Source: Labia minor
Taxonomy: Eukaryota > Arthropoda > Insecta > Dermaptera > Spongiphoridae
NCBI GenBank assembly: GCA_963082975.1
Contig: OY720344.1
Coordinates: 83,626,053-83,690,052, forward strand
Length of the DNA: 64,000 nucleotides
Direction of reading: 5' to 3'
Part shown: piece after piece, positions 19,934 through 30,679 of the stretch
Layout of the letters: the number at the start of each line of letters is the position of its first letter
Numbering within the stretch: the stretch's first letter is position 1
The notes under the pieces: model-generated
The model's input: only the letters and a program-made list of their open reading frames with translations
Databases searched by the model: none
What the model was told of the DNA's origin: nothing
Program-made: the position numbers and the translations under genes

Positions 19934-20366
19934 AAAAGGGACTGACTAGTGAAGTATCGAATTATAGGGGGATCTCTTTTAATAATGTTGTGAGTAAATT
20001 GTTCACAGGGTTATTGTTAAATAGAATCACTAATTGGATAAATAACATGAATATAATAGGGGAATTTCAAGCAGGATTCCGAAGTAATTATTCAACTGTG
20101 GACAATATCAACACCCTTATTAACATAATTAACCTCCGGTTAAATAAAAAAGACAAAAAGTCTTTGCATTCTTCGTGGATTTTTCCTCCGCATTCGATCG
20201 AGTTGATAGACAGGCCCTGTATTACAAATTATTGAATTTAGGAATGTCTACCAAGGTAGTTAAAATAATAAAAAGTCTGTATACAGACACGCAGGCTAGT
20301 GTGTGGTGTGGAGAACAGCTAACTAAAGCATTTGAAACAACTATGGGAGTGAAACAGGGATCCATT
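19934..20366 (+). pseudogene. CR1-like LINE, piece 3 (palm of the reverse transcriptase)
   Basis: This resumes the LINE after Rep-B with KGLTSEVSNYRGISF, GEFQAGFRSNYSTVDNI, then after a frame change near 20165 MDFSSAFDRVDRQALYYK and TTMGVKQGS, which are RT motifs 2 to 4. It ends abruptly at about 20366 where the TTTTAATCAGATTGATGCAA repeat begins, so the FADD box and everything after it are missing. Confidence 0.8.
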
Positions 20367-21380
20367 CCATTCTTTTTAATCAGATTGATGCAATGAGGTA
20401 ACATATAATAATTTTAATAAATACTTAATTAAAGAATTGTTTATCAATATTTTTTAAAGGCTTAAACCAGGCCCGTGACAACTAAAAATAAATTCTGAAA
20501 CGGAGTTTGATTCTAAACTGGTTTAATAGATAGCGCTAGAGGCACAACCAGATAGTATTGCCCGACAGATCGCACTGCAGTCACATTTTTAAAAACCATT
20601 GATCGTGAATCATTTCATTTCATTTAGTTGTTAATTTAAATTTATTTATTTTTTATTATTTTTCTTTTTTTGTTTAATTATTTGTTTTATTTTTTTCTTT
20701 ATTTTATTTATCTTATTATTATCTTTATCTTATTAAATTATGTTTAATAGAACAGATTTAATAGCGAGATGTTCACAAATTTTGTAAACACTATTTTGAA
20801 ATTTTAATTAATTTTCAAATAAATATTGTATATTACATAAAACATTATTCGTTTCTTTTAGATTGGTTAAGTACATTAAAGTAGGTAGAATTTTCACTTA
20901 AGTGAAAATTATTTATAAGGATATAAATCCAACATGGAAAAAAACATAACTGTTTGCTACACTGATTTTATCCTAATTTTATTCCCAATATTCTTTCCAA
21001 ATAAATTTATAAAACCTTGCAAGCAAGCTTTTTTATAAAAAAAATTAGTTGCATACCTGAATGTTAGGTCCGCTAGCTTAGTGTCCAATTTTTTAAATTT
21101 TCTGTGTTTTCACACCGGATTGTTATAGTGCGCTACAAACAATGTTTCAGACATTGATTTGTCATATATTGAATTTAATTTTCGCAATAAATTTATTGCT
21201 CAGTATTTTAATACATTTTTGCTCAGTAAAAAAATCCAAATGATCAGTATTTTATTATTTTTTCGCACGAAAAAATATTTTAAATTTTAAATTTAAAATA
21301 ACAAAAACTGTTCAGTATTTTATGCTCAGTGTAAATATAACTAATTGCACCGAATTTTCTGTATTATAATATTGATGAAT
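20366..21380. other. Repeat-derived spacer
   Basis: Starts with the TTTTAATCAGATTGATGCAA repeat (to about 20460), then GC-richer unassigned sequence (20460-20600, GATAGCGCTAGAGGCACAAC) and AT-rich DNA. Around 20840-20920 it shares the TTCGTTTCTTTTAGAT segment with 30955 and 32830. No gene. Confidence 0.45.
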
Positions 21381-21880
21381 GTCTGTCTCTATGTGTGTTT
21401 GTGTAGACAAGATTTTTTCAAAAACGGTTTTAGCTAGAATAAAGAAATTTTGTATACGGGCATTATTCAAAATTTGTAGTTTTCTATCAACTTTTGAGAA
21501 ATGTAGCTCAACCAGAAGAGGGTAATTACCTACAACGTTTTGATTTTTTTTTCTCTAAACTGACCGTAAAAATCAAGATATATGTTTGATAATTTTTCAC
21601 ATGATTAAAAATTGTATTGTATTGTACTGCTATATATAGAATTTCAGCTTGATTGAATCCCTTGAAACTACCAGAATTAATTTTTTAACACTGCAAATCT
21701 CACGCGCCAACACGTGACGTGGTGCCATCAACAAAGAGCCAAACACGCGCTGGTTTAATAAATATTATTTATTAATTTTAATTTATAATTTATAATTAAT
21801 TAAATTTAATATAAATATAATATATTATGTTATTTAATCCAATTCAAATTTGCGGGATAGTCGAGTGGAGTCACTCCAGT
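21381..21880 (-). mobile_element. Rep-A family, reverse copy missing its 3' end
   Basis: On the minus strand it starts with ACTGGAGTGACTCCACTCGA and follows the full copy through ACCAGCGCGTGTTTGGCT, CACGTGTTGGCGCGTGAGAT, TATATATAGC and the GAGGGTCATTACC-like block. It ends near 21381, before the terminal palindrome. Confidence 0.72.
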
Positions 21881-22200
21881 TAATTATTTGTGAATCTATA
21901 AAAATTAATGGGAATAAATTCATGTTCCATGTTTATGGATGGATGTGTAACTATCATAGCGTCGTATTCCGTTTAGTTAAATGCTTCTTTATTTTCCTAC
22001 TTTTAAGTAGGAAATCAACGATATTTTATTTCTAAAAGTTTCTTTGTAAGTAAGTAAATGTTCGGTCATTTATTGTCCTTCCTAAAGGAAGTTTGTTTTG
22101 ACTTCTCTGAATGGTTTTTGATTAACAATTGAATTTTGTTTACTTGTAGAAGAATGAAAAAAAGGAGAAAGCAACAAAAACGACTTTTTCAAAGCATTTT

Positions 22201-22830
22201 TACCGACCGACGATAGTACGGGAGGTATTGTTTTCACACCAAATTTCACATGTGGAGATTTTTACATATCTCCACGAATCATGGATTTTCTAAACAGAAA
22301 AAAAGTATTTTTAGCATGATGTCTGTCCGTCCGTCCGTCCGTCCGTATAGATGTGTACAGCCTGAACGGCTCAACCGATTTTGATGAAATTTGGTATATT
22401 TACTTAATGCATCAGTGGGATGAATTGTTCAACTTTTGGTGCAATTCCGGAAACCGGAAGTGGTAGTATTAGCGATCGACGATAGGAAGGAAAGGGTTAT
22501 TTTCACACCAAAGGAGATTTTTTTATATATCACCACGAATCATGCACTTCGTATTGGTTTTATCCTCGAGAAAAATCATATTTATTAGTTTTTTCTTGAT
22601 TTAAAATTATATGACGTCATCCAGCCATTCATGACGTCACAGCCTGGTCTTGCATATATATTATAAATAAAATAAAATTAAAAATGTTTATATTTATTAT
22701 TTATGTATCCATATCTGTTTTTTATTACATTAATAGATATATTAAAATTATTTGAAATTGTTTCTGTAGCTGGAAATTAATTTATTTCAAACAGTCGGTC
22801 GGTTCGGACCTGGCCACAGGTCAACTTATT
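22201..22830 (+). mobile_element. Rep-C family, full copy (Helentron-type non-autonomous element)
   Basis: About 630 bp. Left ACCGACCGAC (22202-22211) pairs with right GTCGGTCGGT (about 22794-22803), which is followed at once by the hairpin GACCTG-GCCA-CAGGTC. The middle has a (GTCC)n tetranucleotide tract (22322-22346), and an ACCGGAAGTGGTAG block follows. Non-coding. Same blueprint as Rep-A and Rep-B without sequence identity at the ends. Other copies: 8547-8855 and 19015-19471. Confidence 0.72.
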
Positions 22831-22888
22831 GTTTACTTGAAAAGAAGAGACAATAATAATAATAATAATAATAATACAACAAAAAGGG

Positions 22889-23417
22889 TGTTCAGTCGTG
22901 AAGCCTGACGCCATCTATTGGTTCGTGCACGTGTCACCGTTCCCCTTCTTGGCCTGACTCCGGCCGGCCGTCGACAGAGCTACGACTTCTCTCCCACCCT
23001 CGCTACGCAACTACATCGGCTCCCTGAATAACATTTTTACAAAGAATTCCTTCACCGCCATCTTCCTTTATCCCTATTTACATTATTTATCCCCTTTTTA
23101 TCACTCACCACACCACACCAACCCCTCGTCTCTCAACCAACCCTTGTTGCTGAGAACTCCACTACTTCCTACTATTCAAATCTCTCCTTATACACCTACA
23201 CACAACCGCTATCTCTCTCTCTCTCTCTCTTCTCTCGCCCTTGTATACCACCCGATTCGCACCAATCATCCCCCTCTTCGTGTCCTTTCTCTCGTAATGT
23301 GTACATAACTCAACTCGCTGTATATATCAAACCTGGATTGTTCAAATAAACAAGCCTCATCACAGATCGCCTTTTTATTTTAATTTTGTTTTTTCACCCA
23401 GCCTCCGGCCCTTTACA
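22889..23417 (+). repeat. Left LTR of the gag-only BEL/Pao element
   Basis: Starts TGTTCAGTCGTGAAGC and ends CTCCGGCCCTTTACA. It contains a CT-rich tract, a TATA-like TATATATC near 23322 and an AATAAA signal (23346). It matches 26208-26605 apart from a stretch present only here. Confidence 0.9.
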
Positions 23418-23860
23418 TGGTCCTTCGACACACCAGATACCAGTTGGAAATACAACTTCTATCGCTAGGTAGCTATTTAAAATATTATTTCTATCAAATA
23501 ATAAATTTTTTAATTTTTTATATATGAAATTTTCTTAATCTCTAAATTCAATGCTATTTATATATCATAAGCATATTATATATATTTATCTTCTTAATAC
23601 ATTATATTTGAATTTTATAAGCTTTCATTTCAAATATTTTCTTATATTATATTTAATTTCATAATCTTTAAATTCAATTCTCTTATATATCCCATTGTTA
23701 CATTGTTTAATTTTTATATTATATAAAAATTTCTTATTCGTTAAATACAATTCTATTATATACCATACGCATATAGTTATCTTGTTAATTCCTTATATTT
23801 GAATTGTATAGTCTTTCATCCCGAATATTTTCTATATATATATCTAATTTCACATACACC

Positions 23861-25318
23861 ATGGCTCAACCCGCAACTAAAATTTCCAAGCAAGAGCGTG
23901 AAGGCAACATTTGTGAAATGGAGATGGAGGAATTGCTGTCTTCGGTCACTTACCTGTCGTCTAAGGAAAAGGAGATCACTCCAGCTAACGCACATTCCTT
24001 CCAATCCATTCTCACGCGGCTCTGGAATATGTTGAATCAATTAGATAAATTGACAAAGCGGTGTATAGCTCACAACGCCTCGGTCGAACCCGAGAAACGA
24101 GTTAAATTTTCCCATATTCAAATCCAAATCCTACAAAAGGTGTCGGACTTTGAACTTACATATAATCGGTGCTCTGAAGATCATAAGGTTATCCCACCAG
24201 TTCCTCATTCTGATCCTTCGCCTCGACTAGCTGAGCTCAGGCTTCCTACCTTTTCAGGCAGTTTTCGTGACTGGCCGCAGTTCAAACACATAGTTTCCGA
24301 GATGCTTCTTAGTCACTCCACCGCCTCGGAAGTTCAACGATATAATTGCCTTTTTTCGTCAGTGCAAGGGGAGGCGCGCCAACTTATCACCTCTTTGGGT
24401 ATGGTCGCTGATTGCTTCTCCCGGGCATGGAAAGTGCTTAGCCTCCGATATGATCAACCTAAATTGATTAGCTATTCATTCATGGACGCTTTATTGGACA
24501 TCTCCCCACCTTCATCGCAGAGTCCTGCTCAATTACGTCCGTTTATTAATTCTTATTATGAGAATATGGAAGCCCTTCGAGCTCAACCTACCTTACAGAC
24601 TGTCGTCGATTCATGGGGCATTCTCATTGGCCGAATCCTAATGCGACAACTCCCCGGTGGACTCCGACGGAGGTTTGAAGAGTCTTACGGCTCAGAGGCA
24701 TTGCCAACGGTCAATGATATATTGCCATTTCTAGAACGCATCTGCCGAGCATCAGAGGAAGCTTCTGTCACAAAGGTTCCTATTATTTCATCTCGGTCGA
24801 ATTCGTGGAACAAAAATCAGGTATCCACAACCTCTCCATCTTCCATCCCTTCCAAATACTCATCAGTGATGCAAACGAGGCATTCGTTGAAGTCCAGTAA
24901 TGCCACTAACTATGGATTACCCTGTGTGTTTTGTCAAGGTCGTCATCATCTCCGACAATGTCGTGAGTTTCGGAGCTTGACTCCAGGTCAACGCGCACAA
25001 CTTTGTGGAGAATTTCAGCGATGCTTTAATTGTTTAGGTTCACATCATATCGATCATTGCCCGTCCCATGACAGATGTCATATTTGTCACGCACATCATC
25101 ATACTCTCCTTCACACTCCATCACCTCAATCCTTACCTACAAATTCTGAGACTCCCCCCTCACAACCCTCTATTCTTCCGATGTCACCCCCTCCTTCCCC
25201 GCCGTATATATCTGAGCCGTTCGCTGATCCCTCCACCACGTTATCTACTCCTTCCCAATACAATATAATTAATAGTCCACCTCCATCACCTTCTAATCTA
25301 CCCCGTTCTCCTGCATGA
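23861..25318 (+). CDS. BEL/Pao gag polyprotein (fossil element)
   Basis: An open frame of 485 residues from the ATG at 23861 (context ACACCATGG, the first in-frame ATG; the frame is open somewhat further upstream but without an ATG). The central part has the LPTFSGSFRDWPQFK signature of the DUF1759-type gag found in Pao elements. The C-terminal part (about residues 355-415) carries cysteine/histidine clusters beginning CVFCQ, CFNCLG and CHICH. Such gag proteins form the particle shell and bind RNA. The protein ends in a Pro/Ser-rich tail. It is the only gag frame of this length in the window. Confidence 0.88.
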   Translation: MAQPATKISKQEREGNICEMEMEELLSSVTYLSSKEKEITPANAHSFQSILTRLWNMLNQLDKLTKRCIAHNASVEPEKRVKFSHIQIQILQKVSDFELTYNRCSEDHKVIPPVPHSDPSPRLAELRLPTFSGSFRDWPQFKHIVSEMLLSHSTASEVQRYNCLFSSVQGEARQLITSLGMVADCFSRAWKVLSLRYDQPKLISYSFMDALLDISPPSSQSPAQLRPFINSYYENMEALRAQPTLQTVVDSWGILIGRILMRQLPGGLRRRFEESYGSEALPTVNDILPFLERICRASEEASVTKVPIISSRSNSWNKNQVSTTSPSSIPSKYSSVMQTRHSLKSSNATNYGLPCVFCQGRHHLRQCREFRSLTPGQRAQLCGEFQRCFNCLGSHHIDHCPSHDRCHICHAHHHTLLHTPSPQSLPTNSETPPSQPSILPMSPPPSPPYISEPFADPSTTLSTPSQYNIINSPPPSPSNLPRSPA

Positions 25319-26207
25319 CCTTTTTCTATCGGATCCTGCTTTCGTACTTCCTTTCTCCACCATAACCAGGATCTGCCGCCATTTCCCGTGGGAACCCCTA
25401 CTGAACATACTTCATCCCGCGCCATCTCATCATCAATTCAAAATTATTCCACTTCCTATAAGCCATCTATAATGAATACTTCACACTCACTTGATCCTAT
25501 TTCTTTAAAGTTAACTCAACAAACGCCTTCACTGCCTCTAACTCAACCACCGCCGTTGTTTCGCAATATAGAAGATTCGCAATCTGGTGCCACTGGCTTT
25601 TATCCTCCTACTATCACACAGCGTCTACACTCCCAACGCAACCATCATTTATCTCAAATTCAATCATATCTCCCACCACTTTCTCAAAAACCTCAAAATT
25701 ATTCACATAGATCTTACTTCTCTGATCCTCGATTCATTCCCCATCGTCATAATATCCAACAACTGGCTCCCCATAATTCAATCTTTCCAATGCAGCGCGA
25801 TGACAAAATTCATCTTTCTCCATGCCATAAATATTTTTACGAAACCGAGATTGTCCCAAACCCACATCTAAGAATTATCCATCAATCAGATACACCAATT
25901 TCAGCTTCTAGTAATTTAACCTCTACAATTGGAGTAGACGCAACTCTTCCAGTTAACCCTCCAATGAAAGCTTCGCCATCGCCACCAGGACCTCATCCAA
26001 TACCTGGTTCATCAAGGAGGAGGTGCGCCCCCATTGCAGTGAACGTTGGATCCTATCATCAACGTTACTTCGGGACCGGATGGCGTACCAGAAGTCTTCT
26101 TCGCTCAAGATCAAGGCACACTCACCCGCGCAGTGTTAACCCCTGAAGAACAATGCCCCCTTTCTGCAATGTTGAAAGAAATCTCATCTTTCAACGGCCG
26201 GGGAGGA

Positions 26208-26605
26208 TGTTCAGTCGTGAAGCCTGACGCCATCTATTGGTTCGTGCACGTGTCACCGTTCCCCTTCTTGGCCTGACTCCGGCCGGCCGTCGACAGAGCT
26301 ACGACTTCTCTCCCACCTTCGCTACGCAACTCCATCGGCTCCCTGAATAACCTTTTTATAAAGAATTCCTCAATCGCCATCTTCCTTTATCCCTTTTTAC
26401 ATTTTTTATCCCCTTGTTACCCCTCACCAACACCACACCAGATACGCACCCAATCATCCTCCTCTTCGTGTCCTTTCTCTCGTAATTTGTACATAACTCA
26501 ATTCGCTGTATATAAAAAAAACTGAATTGTTCAAATAAACAATTCTCATCACAGATCGCTTTTTTATTTTAATTTTGCTTTTCACCCGGCCTCCGGCCCT
26601 TTACA
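26208..26605 (+). repeat. Right LTR of the gag-only BEL/Pao element
   Basis: Starts TGTTCAGTCGTGAAGC, preceded by the purine-rich GGGGAGGA, and ends CCCTTTACA followed by the target duplication AAGGG. Shorter than the left LTR. Confidence 0.9.
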
Positions 26606-26610
26606 AAGGG

Positions 26611-27608
26611 TCTTGGCAAAAAATACTTCGGATGTAATATTCTAGTTCAAGAAAAAAGATATTAAAGGGTTTTTTTTTTGTTGTAGCCCCCCCCCCCCCC
26701 AAAGTAGAAATAAGAATTTGTTGAAATTTTAAAGTGTATTTAGAAAAAAAAAATGAAATAATGAATTTAACACAAATACATATTTTGTTATCTTCTAAAA
26801 ACATGTTATTTTAACTGATCTTAATATTTTTAATTATTATAAATTATTAATTAAAACATCGAGAAAAAAAACATTCCTGGGTTCTATCAATTAAAAATAT
26901 TCTTAATTATTTAAATTTTTACAAACTTGTATTAATTTATGAGACTAAAAGTAAGACAAATCATATAATAAATAATATGTAGATATATTATATAACGATT
27001 TATTGATTTTTACATTATAGATAAAGAATATAGGAAAGAATATGGGATTGAATAAGTTGAGGAAATTATACGAGTAAAAAAATGTTTTGAACAAAATATA
27101 TTATAACGTTTGTATTTATTGAAAATTTTATAATTTTTCATTTATTATAATTATAACATGTTGAGCGCGTTACTAAGTACTAAAAGAGTCAAAAAGTGAT
27201 TTTTCAGATGGGACAACAAAAACAAAATAAATTCACATATTTAATTTTATAATATTACTGTATAATGAACAAGAATAGTATTTATTTTAATAGAGACATA
27301 TTTATAATATATGACTTAGATAATAAAATAATTTTACTTTATACAATAATTTTATTAATTATTTAAAATTATTTTTTAAATAATTTAATTTCAAAAAAAT
27401 AAACAAAATTACAAAATGTTTATTTATTATTATTATTCTACATAAATATCTTTTAAAAATGTGCAATACTTACAAATATTAGAATAATATATTTATAATA
27501 TATTTAACTTTAACAATTTTTTTTTTCATTTCAATACAAACATACAATGGTAATTTATTTATTTTTTTTATATTAAAGTAGTAATTTCAATTATTTTATA
27601 TATATTTA
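26611..27608. other. 3' flank of the F-box/LRR gene
   Basis: AT-rich, with a C run near 26688-26701. From about 27255 to 27440 it is the parent (or sister) of the duplicated DNA at 1-209. Several TTTATT motifs (AATAAA on the minus strand), for example near 27596-27605, could serve as poly(A) signals for the gene to the right. No coding. Confidence 0.55.
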
Positions 27609-28982
27609 TTATAGATTAATATTATAATAAATATTTTCGATAATACTTGCACAAGGTAACAATTTTTTTAAATTCTTAGGATCATTTCGATTATACACAT
27701 TAGATTCCCAGTCGTCGTGTGTAATGTTCAATGTATGAAAGCGCAAGTTCTTTTTAATTTCACTAACATCTTTTTTAATATTTACCCCTGTGCCAACAAG
27801 AATTAATCTATATAATTTATTACACTGAAAAATGTATGGAAGTACTTCATTACATATTAATGCACATCCATACAATGATAAAATATTTAATTTTTTTATT
27901 TTATGGATATCCTCTAGATCACTAGATTGTAAGCAAGCACACTGTTCTAATCGGAGATCTGTTAAATTTTCAAATTGATTAAGCAATTTCAAGGCATTTT
28001 TCTGGACATAATCGCAACGAACTATTTTCAAATTTGTTAATTGTAACCTTTTTTCAAGAAACACTTTAACTAGTTGCTCTGAAAATGATTTTATTTCTAT
28101 AAGCATTACTTTTTTCAATTTACCTAATGGTGCAATTTCAAAATATCTCCCGAGAATTTCTTCTGAGCCATTATATCTAATCTTTAGATGTTCTAAATTT
28201 TCTAATTTAGACAAATAAGATGGCCAGGTTATATTAAACCCAGGAATATCGATTTCTAATTCTCTTAAATTAGAGATGTTAGCTATGGATTTCAATTGTT
28301 CAATTGTTTCTATCCAAAAACGAGGCAAATTTAATGTTTCAAGTTTGTTCATTTTCATTAATAATTTATTAATTAATAAATTTTCATTGTCCGGATTATA
28401 TGGAATAATTACCTTTTTTAAATTTGGAAAAAAATAATTAATAGCCCATAGAAAAATATCATCATTTGGTAACTGACGATATAAATAAATTTCTTCTACC
28501 TTCTTGAAAATAGGATAAGTTAGCGATTTACCTTCTTGGACATCACTTGATAATTTTATTAGAAGATCTCGTAATCTAGCTAATACACTTGTGCATAAAA
28601 CTTGAAAATCAATTGTTTTTAATCTTGGCATGGATGAATGTTTTATATACTTGATTAAAAATTCATAATTTCCCTCCGTTACAACAACAATAGTTATTAA
28701 AAAATAGAATCGTTCAAAAAACTGTTGAGCGTAGAAGTCATTCCGACCTTGATGTGATATTGGAGGTAAGGAAGAGACAATTCCAGAATGAATAATCACA
28801 TCGTAATAATATGGATCTTCACTAAAAACAAGCAATTCTTGTAGTGTATATTTCAGAATATTACCTACTAATTCTTGCGGTAATCTCCTCATATGTTGAT
28901 GTAATTCTTGATCACAACTGTAATTTACATTTGTTTTTTTTACAGGAGTTATCTTCTGAACACAATGGTTGGTTTTTTCCAT
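27609..28982 (-). CDS. F-box/LRR-like protein
   Basis: A 457-residue open frame from ATG at 28982; the frame extends further upstream but only with non-ATG codons and a hydrophobic, unlikely leader. Near the N-terminus, RRLPQELVGNILKYTLQELL (about 30-50) has the spacing of an F-box, which would bind Skp1 in an SCF ubiquitin ligase. The rest reads as irregular leucine-rich repeats (NLRELEIDIPGF, LENLEHLKIRY, FENLTDLRLE, KLNILSLYGC), the usual substrate-binding half. No intron is needed. I do not recognise an orthologue; fast-evolving F-box/LRR families expand in insects, and a broken paralogue lies at 4368-4830. Function (substrate recruitment) is inferred from the fold. Confidence 0.8.
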   Translation of the reverse strand: MEKTNHCVQKITPVKKTNVNYSCDQELHQHMRRLPQELVGNILKYTLQELLVFSEDPYYYDVIIHSGIVSSLPPISHQGRNDFYAQQFFERFYFLITIVVVTEGNYEFLIKYIKHSSMPRLKTIDFQVLCTSVLARLRDLLIKLSSDVQEGKSLTYPIFKKVEEIYLYRQLPNDDIFLWAINYFFPNLKKVIIPYNPDNENLLINKLLMKMNKLETLNLPRFWIETIEQLKSIANISNLRELEIDIPGFNITWPSYLSKLENLEHLKIRYNGSEEILGRYFEIAPLGKLKKVMLIEIKSFSEQLVKVFLEKRLQLTNLKIVRCDYVQKNALKLLNQFENLTDLRLEQCACLQSSDLEDIHKIKKLNILSLYGCALICNEVLPYIFQCNKLYRLILVGTGVNIKKDVSEIKKNLRFHTLNITHDDWESNVYNRNDPKNLKKLLPCASIIENIYYNINL

Positions 28983-29114
28983 CTTTATAGATGGTATGAT
29001 TAAAAAACAAAAAATAAAATCAAAAACAAAACAAATTGGTAAATACACTGAGTTAGCAAGCGTGCTAATGTTAACTTGGTGAGGTGCAGAGAGCAAATCA
29101 ACCCCCCGACACGC
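28983..29114 (-). promoter_or_regulatory. Probable 5' leader/promoter region of the F-box/LRR gene
   Basis: The 130 bp between the gene's ATG and the repeat at 29115. No clear TATA box or initiator was recognised. It is inferred only from position: any proximal promoter must lie here or inside the flanking repeat. Confidence 0.3.
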
Positions 29115-29300
29115 AATGCTAAATTCGTGAAACAGCGTTTAGCGCTGCTGCTAAAAAGTGACCCCTATATGAACTATGATGTGAAAAAACCGGCCTGGCA
29201 CCATTTTTAAAATCCATTTTGAATCATTTGAATGAGGGGAGCGGGAGGAATGAAAAAATTATGAAATTTTTCAGTTGAGTGAAAAATTATTTATTTAGAG
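29115..29300. repeat. Duplicated block, copy 1 (pair with 30340-30530)
   Basis: Shares GTGAAACAGCGTTT, AACCGGCCTGGCACCATTTT and GAATGAGGGGAGCGGGAGGA with 30340-30530 in the same orientation at high identity. Non-coding on both strands. Confidence 0.8.
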
Positions 29301-30150
29301 CTAAAACTGACATTTCAGAAATAATTTTTTTTTTTTTCAGAAAATTGCTGAAATGTTGGTCTTATCTCCAAATAAATAATTTTTCACTTAACTGAAATAT
29401 TTCATAATTTGCATGTCTAGAAGAAAAGATTAATTTTGTATGTGACATATTTATTTGAAAATAGATTATTACAAAATATCATTAACAATAATGATGTGTA
29501 TCTCATTTGTAAACAAATCTTTTATACATATTTTTCTTTAAACATATTATATTAAATTTCTCACTTAAATAAAAATTACACAATTTTTCAATTATATAAT
29601 TATATAAATTGCACATCTAAAATGAAAAGAATAATGTTCTATGTAACCTATTTATTTAATAAATAGATTATTATTGTGACATGTTTTTAAACTAAAATTA
29701 AAAAAAATTTATAAAATTTATACAACTGAGGTGTATATTCCTCTGTTTTCCCAACCTTGGATATTCCATTATTAAATATCACAAAACCTACCATCTTGAT
29801 TTATATATATTCAAGGGTTAATTAATTTCTTCTTTTCAGGGGTGTGTAGAAATCATAATCATTAAAATGAAGTTTGCATACACGATATTTTAGCAGACAA
29901 TTCCTATGAATACAATCTAAAAACTGCAAAATCAAAAATTTATTTATATGTACATATATTATATAACTTTATCAATATCAATAATAGTAAAATTATATTA
30001 ATTATACTTACTTTATTATTATCCATATTGATCGCAATTGGAGGGTGTCGGATCAGTTAGATAATATAATATTTACAATTGTTTCAAATTGTTTAGGTTA
30101 GACAATCAGATGTTCACATGTTTACGACACTTTCACAATATTTAAAATGA
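29301..30150. other. AT-rich spacer, nothing recognised
   Basis: Contains an inverted repeat near 29305-29400 (GAAAAATTATTTATTTAGAG against CCAAATAAATAATTTTTCAC) and otherwise unremarkable AT-rich DNA. No frame with protein-like composition. Confidence 0.45.
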
Positions 30151-30340
30151 TTCAAATGGATTTCACGAATTTATAAATGAGCCTGGTGCGGCATCTGTTG
30201 GTTGTTTTATGAACAACTTTCGGATTTAAATTAGTGCCAGTAGCGCCTCTTGTGGCCCCTATGTTCTTAACATGTTTTCGAAAGCTCTGGGCCTGTGTCG
30301 GGGGGTTGGAGCAAATGATCGCTGCCAACCGGGTGGTCAC
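30120..30340. repeat. Duplicated block, copy 1 (pair with 31290-31460)
   Basis: The segment with GCATCTGTTGGTTGTTTTAT, GGATTTAAATTAGTGCCAG and GCGCCTCTTGTGGC occurs again at about 31290-31460, same orientation. The short minus-strand frame here is not preserved in the second copy, so it is not a gene. Confidence 0.75.
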
Positions 30341-30530
30341 GCAATGTTAAATTCGTGAAACAGCGTTTGGCGCTGCTAAAAAGTGGCCCCTATATGAACT
30401 AATTGATGTAAAAAAACCGGCCTGGCACCATTTTTAAAATCCATTTTGAATCATTTGAATGAGGGGAGCGGGAGGAATGAAAAAATTATGAAATTTTTCA
30501 GTTGAGTGAAAAATTATTTATTTAGAGCTA
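30340..30530. repeat. Duplicated block, copy 2 (pair with 29115-29300)
   Basis: High-identity direct copy of 29115-29300. Its right end (TATTTAGAGCTA) is fused directly to the TTTCCTCGTATACCTG block that precedes the exon-2 cassette, replacing the intron and exon 1 seen in the second cassette copy. Confidence 0.8.
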
Positions 30531-30679
30531 TTTCCTCGTATACCTGTTCCAAGACAATAGGCTAAGTTTTTATTAAACAGACCATATTTATAACCTGTCG
30601 ATCAACCCATGTACTTAAAATTCGATATTGCAAACATATATATTAAACTATTTTAAAATTATTTGTTATCATTTCTCAG

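Larger units (their letters stand above)
22889..26605 (+). mobile_element. BEL/Pao LTR element, gag-only copy
   Basis: A fossil LTR retroelement of the BEL/Pao family. LTRs at 22889-23417 and 26208-26605 both begin TGTTCAGTCG and end TTACA. The two differ in length. The element is flanked by the 5-bp duplication AAGGG (22884-22888 and 26606-26610), so both ends are original. A primer-binding-like TGGTCCTTCGAC follows the first LTR. The interior holds a gag region (23861-25318) and a Pro/Ser-rich remainder; protease, reverse transcriptase and integrase are not visible, so the copy is incomplete and could not act alone. The LTRs are similar enough to suggest a fairly young insertion. Confidence 0.9.

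Noticed and set aside
25388-26146. Second open frame after the BEL/Pao gag as a separate gene
   Set aside because: No ATG at its start, Pro/Ser/His low-complexity content, and it lies inside the LTR element; treated as part of that fossil.
22889-26605. Integrated polydnavirus-type segment (considered because wasps may carry them)
   Set aside because: No PTP, ankyrin or similar segment genes and no excision motif seen; LTRs with a 5-bp duplication identify a BEL/Pao element.
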